Assembly: GCA_942493235.1 (NCBI GenBank)
Contig: OW818676.1
Coordinates: 3,782,001-3,846,000 of the forward strand
Origin: ENR-C587 sp942493235
GTDB taxonomy: Bacteria; Bacteroidota; Ignavibacteria; Kapaibacteriales; UBA2268
Direction: 5' to 3'
Length of the DNA stretch: 64,000 bases
Part shown: piece after piece, positions 27,359-36,507 of the stretch
Layout: every line of letters begins with the position of its first letter
Position numbering within the stretch: the stretch's first letter is position 1
Notes under the pieces: generated by a model
Databases searched by the model: none
What the model saw: only the letters and a program-made list of their open reading frames with translations
What the model was told of the DNA's origin: nothing
Made by a program: the position numbers and the translations under genes

Positions 27359-28060
27359 ATGCAGAAACCATATTTATCTATAATAATTCCGGCATTTAAT
27401 GAAGAAAGTCGTATAGAATCTTCACTTAATAAGGCATTGGAATACCTCAGCCGGCAGCCTTACAGTTGGGAGCTATTCGTAGTTGATGACGGCTCAAAAG
27501 ATAGAACCATCGAAATAGTGAATGGGTTTCCTAAGCCAATTACTTGCCTTGTTCAAGCTCAGAATCTGGGCAAAGGTGCAGCTGTTCGCCGAGGAATGCT
27601 TGATGCAAATGGGCTATACAGAATTTTTACCGATGCGGACTTTTCTACTCCCATTTATGAAATTCCTAAATTACTTAAAAATCTTGAAAACGGCTTTGAT
27701 ATTTCTATAGGTAGCCGAGCAATTGATAGAACAATGGTAAAAGAGCATCAGCCTTTCTACCGTGAATTCATGGGCAAGACTTTTAATAGAATTGTTCAAA
27801 CCTTACTATTTAAAGGTATTAAAGATACTCAATGCGGATTTAAAGGATTTACCGAAAAGGCAGCTACTGATATTTTCACAAAAGCGAAAATCAATGGTTT
27901 CAGCTTTGATGTTGAGATACTTTATTTAGCACGTCAGTATGGCTTAAATATCGCTCAAGAGCCAGTCGAATGGTATAATGACGACAGAAGCAAGGTCAAT
28001 CCAATTTTTGATTCTACCCGTATGTTTATTGAGCTTTTTAAAATTAAAAAATTACATTAA
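27359..28060 (+). CDS. GT2 glycosyltransferase, polyprenyl-phosphate sugar synthase type
   Basis: The protein has 233 aa, a typical length for soluble DPG/DPM synthase-like enzymes (ALG5 branch). Motifs: 'LSIIIPAFNEESRI' (nucleotide site), 'LFVVDDGSKDRT', 'FTDADFSTP' (metal-binding acidic motif), 'IGSRAIDRT', 'DTQCGFKGF' and 'GFSFDVEILYLA'. It would transfer a hexose from UDP- or GDP-sugar to polyprenyl phosphate at the inner membrane. There is no C-terminal membrane domain. It follows the DUF2723 gene after a terminator, so it has its own promoter, but the two could act in one glycosylation route. Confidence 0.9.
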   Translation: MQKPYLSIIIPAFNEESRIESSLNKALEYLSRQPYSWELFVVDDGSKDRTIEIVNGFPKPITCLVQAQNLGKGAAVRRGMLDANGLYRIFTDADFSTPIYEIPKLLKNLENGFDISIGSRAIDRTMVKEHQPFYREFMGKTFNRIVQTLLFKGIKDTQCGFKGFTEKAATDIFTKAKINGFSFDVEILYLARQYGLNIAQEPVEWYNDDRSKVNPIFDSTRMFIELFKIKKLH

Positions 28061-28519
28061 ATTGAATTGCTTTTTTAAGTGTTCATTAAATAAATTCCAG
28101 TTACAACTAATTGGTAGCTTAAAGATAGTAGTTCGCCGTTGGGAATTATTAATTTCAAATAACAAATTACTATTTGGCAACACAGCTACCTTAGATTAGC
28201 ATATCCTGCAGGGTGTATATCAAATTCCAAATTACTCAAACCCAGCCTCAAAGTGCAAGACAACATTTTATAATTATCAATATTTTTCTTTATACTTCAT
28301 AGCCCAACCTTACTACGCAGAGCGTAGTAAGGAGACGTTTATATTTCTCATTTTCTATCCCCCATTTTCAATTTCCTATCCCCTATCCCCAAACCCCAAT
28401 TTCCCAGCCACCAGCCTCTTCTCAACTGCCATAGAATTTGGCGAATTTAGTAAATAAACAAAAACCTTCTGAAGTAAAAGAATACTCCGGAAGGTTTTTG
28501 TAATCAACGATAAATGTTT
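28061..28519. other. Intergenic repeats between convergent genes
   Basis: This 459-bp gap has no supported gene. It holds a CTTACTACGC-AGA-GCGTAGTAAG hairpin (near 28312-28334), a pyrimidine-rich run (28345-28410, the complement of the GGAATT/GGGGAT purine repeats) and a bidirectional terminator at 28459-28500. Confidence 0.7.
28459..28500. terminator. Bidirectional terminator
   Basis: CAAAAACCTTC (28459-28469) and GAAGGTTTTTG (28490-28500) form an 11-bp stem around a 20-base loop, with A and T tracts on the outer sides. It lies between the convergent GT2 and methyltransferase genes and could serve both. Confidence 0.7.
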
Positions 28520-29272
28520 TTATCTATTATCTTCGTTCAATAATTGAGTTTTGTGTTTTAAATGTCTTAAAACCAAATATATAATCAGCGTTGCTACGCT
28601 TAGCCCCGCAAGCACATAGTCATAATTATAAGTTCCTTTTACCAATTTTTCACTTATATCGAACAGCGAGAAAATCATAAAAGTAGCTACTAATCCGTTT
28701 TTCTCTTTCTTTAATACTTTTTTCCAACTGAACGATATGTTTGGCTTTTTATAATTCTTAAAGCTTGGGATAAATGCAGGAACATTTTTAGCCCAATCAG
28801 TATAGATTACTCCAAATTTGCTTCTCAAGAATTGCTCTTCTGCGAACATTATTCTTTCGTAGTAAACCCAATATATGAAACAGAATAGCCCGATAAACCA
28901 GAAATTTGCTGTTAGCATTGCAGGACCTAACCACATAAAGAAATTCCCCAAATAGAGGGGATGTCTTAAAAGTGAATATGCACCCGATGTATTTAAACTG
29001 TCCGCAAGCTGTCCGGCTGTATTTCTGCCTGAAGTGTTTTTGGGTGTATGCCCTACAGTATAGACTCTGATACCCAAACCCAATAAGCTGATTAGTAAGC
29101 AAATATACTCATAATACACACTAAATGGACTACCATCTAAAATATATCCTTGCTGAGTAAACTCCGAATACAAATTTAGCGAAAATCCCGCCAATAATAG
29201 CACCAGAGGAAGTGTACTTCTGTATCTAAACAGCCACAACCCCTGGGCTTCAATTTCTTCCATTAAAGCCAT
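28520..29272 (-). CDS. ICMT/PEMT-type membrane methyltransferase
   Basis: The protein has about 250 aa. ATG 29272 follows an AAGGGG ribosome site; the open frame extends upstream to a TTG at 29302. Several membrane helices precede the conserved C-terminal core of isoprenylcysteine carboxyl methyltransferase-like enzymes: 'SGAYSLLRHPLYLGNFFMWLG' followed by 'YYERIMFAEEQFLRSKFG..Y' (SAM and substrate site, RHP and EE motifs). Related proteins methylate lipids, including lipid A phosphate, in some Bacteroidota and spirochaetes; the substrate here is unknown. A further C-terminal helix pair (LAGLSVATLIIYLVLRHL) follows the core. Confidence 0.82.
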   Translation of the reverse strand: MALMEEIEAQGLWLFRYRSTLPLVLLLAGFSLNLYSEFTQQGYILDGSPFSVYYEYICLLISLLGLGIRVYTVGHTPKNTSGRNTAGQLADSLNTSGAYSLLRHPLYLGNFFMWLGPAMLTANFWFIGLFCFIYWVYYERIMFAEEQFLRSKFGVIYTDWAKNVPAFIPSFKNYKKPNISFSWKKVLKKEKNGLVATFMIFSLFDISEKLVKGTYNYDYVLAGLSVATLIIYLVLRHLKHKTQLLNEDNR

Positions 29273-29499
29273 CCTTATACCCCTTAATTTATAAGCATTC
29301 AAATATAAACAATATTCAGTAATTTACATATAGAATATTTTGGGAGTATAATTATTTATTGATTATTCTCTACAGATGCCGTATAAATAGTATGAAATAT
29401 AATAGAAAGTCAGTTGCAAAACTAAATATTTTCCAATTCTAAACCACAGCCAAAGTTATCCCTTGCTTGACAAATAAAAACAGTAAAGAACCTATAAAT

Positions 29500-30279
29500 C
29501 TATTTTATCGGAAAATCAAAAGTGAATAAATTATGCTTACTATAAAATCCGTTTTTCTCTAATGTCTTTTTTGACGCTATATTTGTAAAAGCACATCCGC
29601 AAATTGGGTAATAACCGTTTCTAAGGCAATAACTCTTTAAATAGCCAATAATATAAGTAGCTACACCTTGATTTCTAAAGTCAGGATTAGTCCACATTCC
29701 AATATCATAGTAATTATAATCATCATGTACTTTAATCAAATATCCACAGCCATAGAGCTTTGTTCCTTTTTCAAACATAATTATATTGCTATTTTTTACG
29801 AAATATTCAAGCTCTTCAGGAGTTTCATATAGTTCGTCCTTCTGCTCAAGTAAAAACGGTATATCGCTTGGGTCGGCAAATCTAATTTGAAATTCATTAA
29901 TATCAATATTCATAGTTTGATTAAAGCCTCTAAATAAAGTACCCAAAACCTTAAAAGATTCTGAAAATATCATACTACATTTTAGCAGCAAGTAGTCAAA
30001 TGATTTGCATAATACTCTCTTTACGGATAACCCATTTATAATTTGCAAAAAATATTCGATGCAGTTTTTAATATATTGATTAACTATGTAGTACTCAATT
30101 AGCTCATTATTTTTATTTATTATGCAATACCCTATTTGTTTATCATCTTCCATTAAAATATAGGAATTTGATTCACCGAGCATCATCTCAAGATATAACT
30201 CTTGAAACTCAATTAATGAATTGAGATATTCATCTCTTAATGATTTGATTTCGCCGAGACTTATATTGATAATTTGCAT
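29500..30279 (-). CDS. GNAT-family N-acetyltransferase
   Basis: The protein has 259 aa from ATG 30279. The C-terminal half is a recognisable GNAT domain: 'ADPSDIPFLLEQKDELYETPEEL', 'IGMWTNPDFRNQGVATYIIGYL' (acetyl-CoA pyrophosphate loop R/QxxGxA), 'CGCAFTNIASKKTLEKNGFY'. The N-terminal 120 residues look like a degenerate first GNAT fold ('SYILMEDDKQIGYCIINKN'). The substrate is unknown. It is isolated in a gene-poor stretch and may be an accessory gene. Confidence 0.82.
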   Translation of the reverse strand: MQIINISLGEIKSLRDEYLNSLIEFQELYLEMMLGESNSYILMEDDKQIGYCIINKNNELIEYYIVNQYIKNCIEYFLQIINGLSVKRVLCKSFDYLLLKCSMIFSESFKVLGTLFRGFNQTMNIDINEFQIRFADPSDIPFLLEQKDELYETPEELEYFVKNSNIIMFEKGTKLYGCGYLIKVHDDYNYYDIGMWTNPDFRNQGVATYIIGYLKSYCLRNGYYPICGCAFTNIASKKTLEKNGFYSKHNLFTFDFPIK

Positions 30280-30384
30280 ATTTGCTTTACTATTATATAA
30301 ACAATTTTAGTTTTATAATTACGTAGTTACTAATTTAGTATTTTATCCGATTCTTTTATTTTGTTGCAATAATTAGTTATAAAT

Positions 30385-30852
30385 ATGAAATCCAAGATAT
30401 ATGAATTTGATGCCGAATTGAAATTCCATCCGGATATGGATGCCGCTTATATTGAATTCCCTTACAATTGCTATGAAGAATTCGGTATTAGGGGGCAAGT
30501 AAAAATTACCGCTAAAATTGATGGTATTGATTATAGAGGTTCTCTGGCTAAAATGAAAACCGACTGCCATGTATTGGGCATTTTAAAATCCATCAGAGAG
30601 CAGATCAACAAAGGGAGAGCAGACACTGTCCATATAGTCCTTCAGCAAGATAATGAATTGAGAGCAGTAATTATTCCCGATGATTTGTGCCTCGAGTTTG
30701 ATGAGTATCCTGTTGCTAAAGATATATTTGATAAGATGTCCTATACCCATCGTAAAGAATATATCGATGCAATTGAATCCGCGAAAAAGCCGGAGACTCG
30801 CATTAATCGAATCGAAAAAACAATAGAAATGCTATTGAGCAAGAAGAAGTAA
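30385..30852 (+). CDS. DUF1905 / YdeI-like protein
   Basis: The protein has 155 aa. The first about 95 residues match DUF1905 ('YEFDAELKFHPDMDAAYIEFP', 'GQVKITAKIDGIDYRGSLAKM', 'HVLGILKSIREQINKGRADTVHIVL'). The rest resembles the bacteriocin-resistance YdeI/OmpD-associated domain ('VAKDIFDKMSYTHRKEYIDAIESAKKPETRINRIEKTIEML'). Fusion of these two domains is common in Bacteroidota. Function is not established; the second domain is linked to resistance to cationic peptides in other bacteria. Confidence 0.85.
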   Translation: MKSKIYEFDAELKFHPDMDAAYIEFPYNCYEEFGIRGQVKITAKIDGIDYRGSLAKMKTDCHVLGILKSIREQINKGRADTVHIVLQQDNELRAVIIPDDLCLEFDEYPVAKDIFDKMSYTHRKEYIDAIESAKKPETRINRIEKTIEMLLSKKK

Positions 30853-31133
30853 GAAATTATAGTTAAGCTATACTAAACACTGCTTTTTGAAATGTTGAAT
30901 ATTTTATTAATCCAAAAGTTTGGTTTGAGTCATTAATACTATTTTGCTTACAATCTTATTTTCTACTTTTTATTTGCACTATCTTTTCTTAGAATGACGA
31001 ACAATGATTCTCAAAACAGCCGAAAGTGCCTGCGACCGAAATTTTGGTTTTTTGCTTTTGTGAATGCTACATTTGTCATTTGGTACCTACAAATATCGAA
31101 AGAATGACGTTCGTAAGACCTTTAGTAATACTA

Positions 31134-32723
31134 CTATTCCAAAGCTTTTAACTCGGAACATAATCTAAGATGAAAAAAACTATATTCGTTTAGTATATCA
31201 ACAATAGCATTATTAGTTTCTTCATCAACTTTAATATTTGTCTTTATTAAATATTTTTTATCTACAACTTGAAACATTTTCTCGATTACATTAAACTCCT
31301 TAGCTGTGATACTCAGGATTATTCCGTGTCCGGAGCTCTGATCTTCGATCAGCAATTCAATCCCGTCTTTAGAATATCCAATAACCTTTCCTATGGTATC
31401 AGGAAGCTCTACAGAATGTGGTAGTGCAAAATCATGCCAAAGCTTGATTTTAGCATTATTTGGACAATGTTTGTAAGCTTCGATTGCAATTTCATTCTGA
31501 AAATATCCGTATGTTCGAAGGCTAAATCCAGATTTGCATGGGTTGCAACCCTCAGGGTGAATTCTATAGGCGTTTTCTAAATATGCAAGCCAAGCGGTTG
31601 CATTTTCAGGTTCTTCAGTAACAACCTCAAGAAATAAGTGTTTCGAAAGCTCTACGAATTGCCAACATTCTTTATATTCCACATTTCCAAAATATCCTGT
31701 CCTCAAAAGAGCTGATTTAATAATATGTTGAAGCTCGCCATTTGAACTAAATGAATTGTAATTTTCATAATCATTAAGCAAACCGACTACATGATACTTG
31801 GTTTTGCTATAATATTGTTGAAAAACTTTAAGTTCGGCTGTAGATAGGTTTGGCAATATTGTCGTATAATAATATGCAGAATCGATAACAGCCGGTGCAG
31901 TGAAATTTATACCCTTATCAAATGTGAGACTTGCATAGAATATTGCAGCATCAAGTTTTATCTTGGTATCTACTTGTGGACTGGAAAGTTCAGTATTAAA
32001 TTTAAGCATTTTTTGGTATATATCAAAACTAGTGATCCTAAGATTAATATTGTGATAGTCTGTCGGCTCAAAGGAACTAAACTCCCACACTATACTACTA
32101 TCTTTAATTTTAAATTCTGAAGGCGTGGTCTTGCTATGTATTTGTTCTGCTGATATTATCTGAGGAAAATGAACAGTAACAACAGCACTATCAATTTTGT
32201 CTTCCCAAAATTTGCCTGTATGCAATACATAATAAATATTTTTCTGCCAGCCATACGAATATGTAGGACTTGGTTTGACGTAATATAAAAGGTCAATTCT
32301 ATTATACCCGGGCTGAATTTTGCAATCCCAACCGTACCATTGTTCCTCGCGGCTATACGGCAGACGCTCTGGTATATCGGATTCAGTAATTGTGATTCCA
32401 TTAAGAGTAAATGTAAAATCATAAATTCTATTTATAGAATCCTGTTGCAATACTTGGTTGGTTTTCAAAAAAGTTAGATTTACAGGAAAACCAATTTTCA
32501 TATTAATGGTTGTATCTGAATGGTTAGCCAGATTAAAAACTGCTTTAACTTTGCAAACATCACCCCAGTATATGTCAACAACCTCGCTCGTCATGCATAC
32601 AAGTGATTCAAATTTTGGAGAAAGTGTCCATCCTTTGTACTGAGTAGGTGCAATATCGGCAAACATTACTGAAACAGTCCCAATAATAGCACATAAAACT
32701 ATAAAGTTTCGTACGTTTTTCAT
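31134..32723 (-). CDS. Secreted DUF4424-like protein
   Basis: The protein has about 529 aa. ATG 32723 gives a good signal peptide (MKNVRNFIVLCAIIGTVSVMFA); a TTG at 32738 is the alternative. The N-terminal 220 residues ('ESLVCMTSEVVDIYWGDVCKVKAVFNL', 'VNLTFLKTNQ', 'IQPGYNRIDLLYYVKPS', 'YYVLHTGKFWEDKIDSAVVTVHFP') resemble DUF4424-type secreted beta domains. The rest is helical with a Cys pair motif (GCNPCKSGF). The role is unknown; it is exported to the periplasm or surface. Confidence 0.78.
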   Translation of the reverse strand: MKNVRNFIVLCAIIGTVSVMFADIAPTQYKGWTLSPKFESLVCMTSEVVDIYWGDVCKVKAVFNLANHSDTTINMKIGFPVNLTFLKTNQVLQQDSINRIYDFTFTLNGITITESDIPERLPYSREEQWYGWDCKIQPGYNRIDLLYYVKPSPTYSYGWQKNIYYVLHTGKFWEDKIDSAVVTVHFPQIISAEQIHSKTTPSEFKIKDSSIVWEFSSFEPTDYHNINLRITSFDIYQKMLKFNTELSSPQVDTKIKLDAAIFYASLTFDKGINFTAPAVIDSAYYYTTILPNLSTAELKVFQQYYSKTKYHVVGLLNDYENYNSFSSNGELQHIIKSALLRTGYFGNVEYKECWQFVELSKHLFLEVVTEEPENATAWLAYLENAYRIHPEGCNPCKSGFSLRTYGYFQNEIAIEAYKHCPNNAKIKLWHDFALPHSVELPDTIGKVIGYSKDGIELLIEDQSSGHGIILSITAKEFNVIEKMFQVVDKKYLIKTNIKVDEETNNAIVDILNEYSFFHLRLCSELKALE

Positions 32724-32828
32724 AATATTAACATTCAAATTATTTTGAAAGGTTTATTATAGTTTTCTTATTTCTTATCGCCCACAATATGTATGTTTTT
32801 AAAGTGCCAAATGACAGATGCCATTACC

Positions 32829-32948
32829 GCTAACATTCGAGTAAATGAGCCGTGCGGTGCTAAAGCACTATGTGCGAGTTAGTGGCAACCAAGAGGGATA
32901 GCCCTCGTAAAACACTGAAACTCTAATTGGCTTATAAACGCTGTTAGC
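32829..32948 (-). repeat. 120-bp imperfect inverted repeat (attC-like), element 1
   Basis: The ends are GCTAACA (32829-32835) and TGTTAGC (32942-32948). Inner arms (GAGCC and GGCTT) pair next, with mismatches between, and there are smaller hairpins inside (AGGG-ATAG-CCCT near 32893-32906). It lies directly 3' of the minus-strand DUF2007 gene. It shares 'ACTGAAAC..TAATTGG.TATA..CG..GTTAG' with the element 3' of the HNH gene at about 34025-34060. The layout is like an integron attC site, but the core heptamers do not match the integron consensus. Confidence 0.55.
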
Positions 32949-32958
32949 ATTCACTAAT

Positions 32959-33348
32959 TTATCTATTAAATTCTGTTTTGCATTCCTTACAATAATATAT
33001 GCCTTTTATGTTGCCAAATGGTATCCACATAAATAAAGAAATAAGTACCGCAAGGATTTTTTTTATCCAATTTGAACCAAATCCAAACCTTACATTTGAG
33101 GATCCACAACTTGGGCATACAAGGTCATTTTCTTTTCGCTCTGATAAAAGCAGCTCATTTGCCTGCAGCAAGTCTTTTTCTTCAATTATTATTTGAACTC
33201 CGGCACCCATCATTCCATAATAATGTGGCATAAAACTCGAGAAATTCTCATTAGTTAAGAAACACTTTATTCCATTATTTTCTAACATGCCTTTTATCAA
33301 ATTGGCTTCTATTACATTATTACATGTAGTCAATATAGTAGTGCTCAT
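32959..33348 (-). CDS. DUF2007 / zinc-ribbon membrane protein
   Basis: The protein has 129 aa from ATG 33348 with AAGGA about 8 bases upstream. The N-terminal 70 residues are a DUF2007 domain ('TILTTCNNVIEANLIKGMLENNGIKCFL', 'GVQIIIEEKDLLQANELL'). A zinc ribbon (CPSCGSSNV .. YYCKECKTEF) wraps around a hydrophobic segment (ILAVLISLFMWIPFG). Such proteins are small signal-transducing or regulatory accessory proteins of unknown role. It is the first of three same-strand genes separated by repeat elements. Confidence 0.82.
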   Translation of the reverse strand: MSTTILTTCNNVIEANLIKGMLENNGIKCFLTNENFSSFMPHYYGMMGAGVQIIIEEKDLLQANELLLSERKENDLVCPSCGSSNVRFGFGSNWIKKILAVLISLFMWIPFGNIKGIYYCKECKTEFNR

Positions 33349-33433
33349 GTATGTCTTCCTTAATTAATGCTATGCTTGGCAATTTGCTTATTTGTTCAGC
33401 GTTTTTAATTCGTTTGTATCGCATCCTGCTAAG

Positions 33434-33880
33434 CTATAAATCTTTTTTTAGATAAATCATATCAACAAGTTGTATGTCGCCATCGTAAATGGGGTGGTCG
33501 TAATTGTCGGTAAAAAAATTCTTTACTCGATATGACTTTTCAAATCCACAATTTTCATAAAACGACAAGATTGTTGGCGTTTCACCTGTTCCGACAAGCA
33601 TTGTTTTGTAGTCGTTTTTGTAGAAATCAGAAATATAATTTATCAAAGCTCTCGCGTACCCTTTGCCTTGATACTTCTCATAAGTCGCTATGTTTTTCAA
33701 CTCGCAGGTTTCACTATTTATCGGCACTACTACGCAAACACTTTTCAAATCATCGTCATATAAAGCAAACAAGTCGCCACTCGGCAAATACTTGTCTATC
33801 ATATTTTCCTGCTCGTCTGCCAACAACAATAAGTCAATGAACTGTTTCTTATTTTCGATAATTTTTTCTATTTTCACCAT
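33434..33880 (-). CDS. Small GNAT-family N-acetyltransferase
   Basis: The protein has 148 aa from ATG 33880. A single GNAT domain: 'LFALYDDDLKSVCVVVPI', 'CELKNIATYEKYQGKGYARALINYI' (acetyl-CoA binding loop QGKGYA) and 'VGTGETPTILSFYENCGFEKSYRVKNFF'. Close in style to YhhY/YjaB-type acetyltransferases of mobile cassettes. The substrate is unknown. It sits in a cassette-like row between the DUF2007 and HNH genes. Confidence 0.87.
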   Translation of the reverse strand: MVKIEKIIENKKQFIDLLLLADEQENMIDKYLPSGDLFALYDDDLKSVCVVVPINSETCELKNIATYEKYQGKGYARALINYISDFYKNDYKTMLVGTGETPTILSFYENCGFEKSYRVKNFFTDNYDHPIYDGDIQLVDMIYLKKDL

Positions 33881-33926
33881 ATTTCTACTGTTTTCTAATT
33901 TGTCAATTTTTATTTCCCCTCGTATC

Positions 33927-34071
33927 GCCCCACCTTCCCGTTAATGGGTAGCGGTAAGAAATATCGGGGTTTGTCCTATCATGTTATACAAAAAGTTGAA
34001 GCGATAAATAAACCTTCGCATACCACTGAAACCATAATTGGGTATATTGCGAGTTAGGGGGCTGGTTTTCT
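33927..34071 (-). repeat. Imperfect inverted repeat (attC-like), element 2
   Basis: GCCCC near 33927 and GGGGGC near 34066-34071 bracket about 145 bp directly 3' of the minus-strand HNH gene, overlapping its stop by a base or two. The right part shares about 35 aligned bases with element 1 ('ACTGAAACCATAATTGGGTA' here). The pairing of the arms is weaker than in element 1. Confidence 0.4.
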
Positions 34072-35605
34072 ATTCTATCAGTCCTAAAATCCATTTATCT
34101 GTTAATCCTTTTTCATCAAATAATTTCTTTGTCAACTCTGCTTTTTTATTTCCAATTACAATGTCAATATTGGGGTCTCTATCAATCCAAACCTTATGTG
34201 AAAACATTTTTTCAACAAATTTTTCAATCAAATTCCATTTCTCAGTTGGTATATTTCTAAATAATATTCTTGATGATTCGTTGGGATTAATCAAATCCAG
34301 TTTATTAAAAATCACATTTCTTAGCATTGGAAACCACGCCATTATTGCACCTGCCCGAAATATCCTATCTACTTTTCTATGGTCGTCTGAATTTGAATCG
34401 GGATTCCATTTGTCAATTAAAGTTTTCTGTGCTAGAATATTTAACAACTTTACATTGTTCTCAATTTCTTGATTCCTAAAATCATCTTTACTATCAATCT
34501 CAACATCTAATGGTGGACTTGTAACAAAATAACGGAAATAATATTTTTTGAGTGAATCACGGCTAATCGCATATTGTTTACCCGTCTTATTTTCTGGAGC
34601 AATATATGGGTGAAATTCGTTCTCTTCGTGTTTTAAAATTGATTCAACAATAAATGCTTCAATCTGTTTCGTTGGATTTTCGTCTGTACTTGTTTCAGAA
34701 TATTTCACAAAATTGCAAAATCCTTTTTCTGATTTCTTGTCAGCTGTTTCAATATATTTCTGCCAGTTTACGCCATATATTTGTGCTAATTTGTCAGCTA
34801 GAATTGAGGAGTAAAATCTCAATTGCTTTAGTTTGTCGTGTGCAACAAGATTTGTTTTCATCAATTTAATTACATCAGGCTCTACAAAGACTTTTGCGTC
34901 AAGACAATTTGCACCTGCCCAAATCTTTGCTGCTGCTTTGTGTTGTCCGTCAAAAACAAATATTGGGTTTTCACCATCTACTCGACATATTGACGGCTGT
35001 AACTGAGTGTTTACTCTTAAATGACGATAAAGATTCCAAAAATGGTCTATAATTAATGGTCTTGGTTGCAATTCAATATCTGATTCTTCTTTGCCATCAT
35101 TAATTACATTTACTACTGGGACTTGTGCATAGAAATATTTCATATTTGTTATTGGACAAGTAAATACCGGATATTTTTTTATCTTCGGTAGATTTGTCTG
35201 TTTGCTGTCAATAAAGTATTTAACTGATATTTCTTCGTTTACTTCATCATATTGATATTTAACAATGAAACCATAGTCAAGATTAAATTTGGCATCTAAA
35301 ACATCATTCAGTTTTAATTGTTTGCCAATTTCTTCCTTGGCCTTAAATAGTTTTTCAATTGATAATTTGTCACGATATTCTGTGAGTGACATATCTTTCT
35401 TTGCTAGATTGTGATTCTTGCAAACAGGTGCGATATTATCAAGGGAAGAATCTTCAGTTTTTGCAAAAGGGTCAATATGGTCAAAATGAATATTCTTTTC
35501 ATCTGCAATAGGTTCATTGTCAATGAAACAGTAGATTTTGCCATCTTCTCTACGACAACTTTTTAATAATTCTTGTTTTTCAGATTCAGTAATTTGTCTT
35601 TTCAT
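34070..35605 (-). CDS. HNH nuclease with DGQH (ParB/DGQHR-like) domain
   Basis: The protein has 511 aa from ATG 35605. An N-terminal HNH module is clear: 'GKIYCFIDNEPI', 'IHFDHIDPFAKTEDSSLDNIAPVCKNHNLAKKD' carries the Asp-His, Asn and final His. The middle (about 165-240) contains 'LQPSICRVDGENPIFVFDGQHKAAAKIWAG', reminiscent of ParB-like and DGQHR/DndB-type domains that bind nucleotides or phosphorothioate DNA. The C-terminal 250 residues are helical and unassigned. Likely a DNA-targeting defence or mobile-element nuclease; this is inference from domains and the accessory setting. Confidence 0.72.
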   Translation of the reverse strand: MKRQITESEKQELLKSCRREDGKIYCFIDNEPIADEKNIHFDHIDPFAKTEDSSLDNIAPVCKNHNLAKKDMSLTEYRDKLSIEKLFKAKEEIGKQLKLNDVLDAKFNLDYGFIVKYQYDEVNEEISVKYFIDSKQTNLPKIKKYPVFTCPITNMKYFYAQVPVVNVINDGKEESDIELQPRPLIIDHFWNLYRHLRVNTQLQPSICRVDGENPIFVFDGQHKAAAKIWAGANCLDAKVFVEPDVIKLMKTNLVAHDKLKQLRFYSSILADKLAQIYGVNWQKYIETADKKSEKGFCNFVKYSETSTDENPTKQIEAFIVESILKHEENEFHPYIAPENKTGKQYAISRDSLKKYYFRYFVTSPPLDVEIDSKDDFRNQEIENNVKLLNILAQKTLIDKWNPDSNSDDHRKVDRIFRAGAIMAWFPMLRNVIFNKLDLINPNESSRILFRNIPTEKWNLIEKFVEKMFSHKVWIDRDPNIDIVIGNKKAELTKKLFDEKGLTDKWILGLIE

Positions 35606-36027
35606 ATTTTAGTCTCAATTGTTGAATGCTGTCTTTTATACTTCCTCCTCCACCTCATTTATCTACGAATTCTCAATAAATGTACATAAATATAATAAAA
35701 TTTTCTAATATTCTATATAATTTCTTTAAAATATATTAGTATAAACATAATATTTAAGTGTTAACACTTATAAATAAAGTGAAATTTTTTTCTATTTCGC
35801 AAAATCCACTGTTTTCGTAATTATGGCGAATCTACTATTAATGAAGTCAATAATTTTTATTCCCGCTTACATTCAATTGGGTTTTCCCAAATTATTTATT
35901 AAAAGCAATATGAAGAATCCGGATAATGCAAATGGCTACTATATTCCGGATTCTTCGATGAAGCAGAATGACTACTTTTTAGGCAGCCCCATGATGCCAA
36001 TATAATTGATTCAAATTGACAATGATA
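35606..36027. other. Intergenic, AT-rich with a truncated repeat
   Basis: This 422-bp very AT-rich stretch is followed by a truncated member of the GAAGAATCC/GGATTCTTC family (35911-35971). A 60-codon frame at 35823-36005 runs through the repeat and is not credible as a gene. Confidence 0.6.
35911..35971. repeat. Truncated CATTCTGA/GAAGAATCC inverted repeat
   Basis: GAAGAATCCGGATAATG and CGGATTCTTCGATGAAGCAG form the inner arms of the dispersed inverted repeat also seen at 16494-16573, 47854-47932 and 56792-56870; the left outer arm is missing. Confidence 0.7.
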
Positions 36028-36507
36028 TTACATGCTCTTCAGTACTTTCAGAAATTCATCAATATGTAACTGTGTATATGATTGAATATAGGCAAATATC
36101 GGTACGAAAAATATTATTCCCAATAAAGCACCTTTACCGATAGACTCAAAATCATTCTCTTTGATAAGAATGTATAAAATCCATAGCACATTCACCGTAA
36201 TGACTATATGAGTAATTTGTGAAAATATATTAGCTTGATCCCAAGGCATAAGGAATAAACCCATTGTGCCATAATAATATAAGGGTAATAATGGAATTGC
36301 AAGCAAATAGTTTTTTTTCTTTATTTTATATAGAATATAGCATATTAAATACGCAATTATAGAGAGCGAGCAAGCATTAAATGCTAACCATTGCCCGATG
36401 TTTAATTTCAATATTGCTAAGAAAAAGTATCCGCTATTCAATAGTGTTAATAGCATAATAGCGGATAATATATAGTTAATGCTTTGTTTTTTACTTATCA
36501 AACTCAT
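36028..36507 (-). CDS. Small multi-pass membrane protein
   Basis: The protein has 159 aa from ATG 36507 with GGAG 8 bases upstream. Four to five membrane segments are visible: 'ILSAIMLLTLLNSGYFFLAIL', 'ACSLSIIAYLICYILY', 'YLLAIPLLPLYYYGTMGLFLM', 'HIVITVNVLWILYILI' and 'GALLGIIFFVPIFAYI'. No family was recognised. It stands alone. Confidence 0.75.
   Translation of the reverse strand: MSLISKKQSINYILSAIMLLTLLNSGYFFLAILKLNIGQWLAFNACSLSIIAYLICYILYKIKKKNYLLAIPLLPLYYYGTMGLFLMPWDQANIFSQITHIVITVNVLWILYILIKENDFESIGKGALLGIIFFVPIFAYIQSYTQLHIDEFLKVLKSM

Noticed and set aside
32829..34071. Classical integron attC sites
   Set aside because: The core heptamers do not fit RYYYAAC/GTTRRRY and no IntI is in the window; kept only as attC-like elements.
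35823..36005. 60-codon frame on the plus strand
   Set aside because: It runs through a truncated dispersed inverted repeat, has no ribosome site and no protein-like composition.
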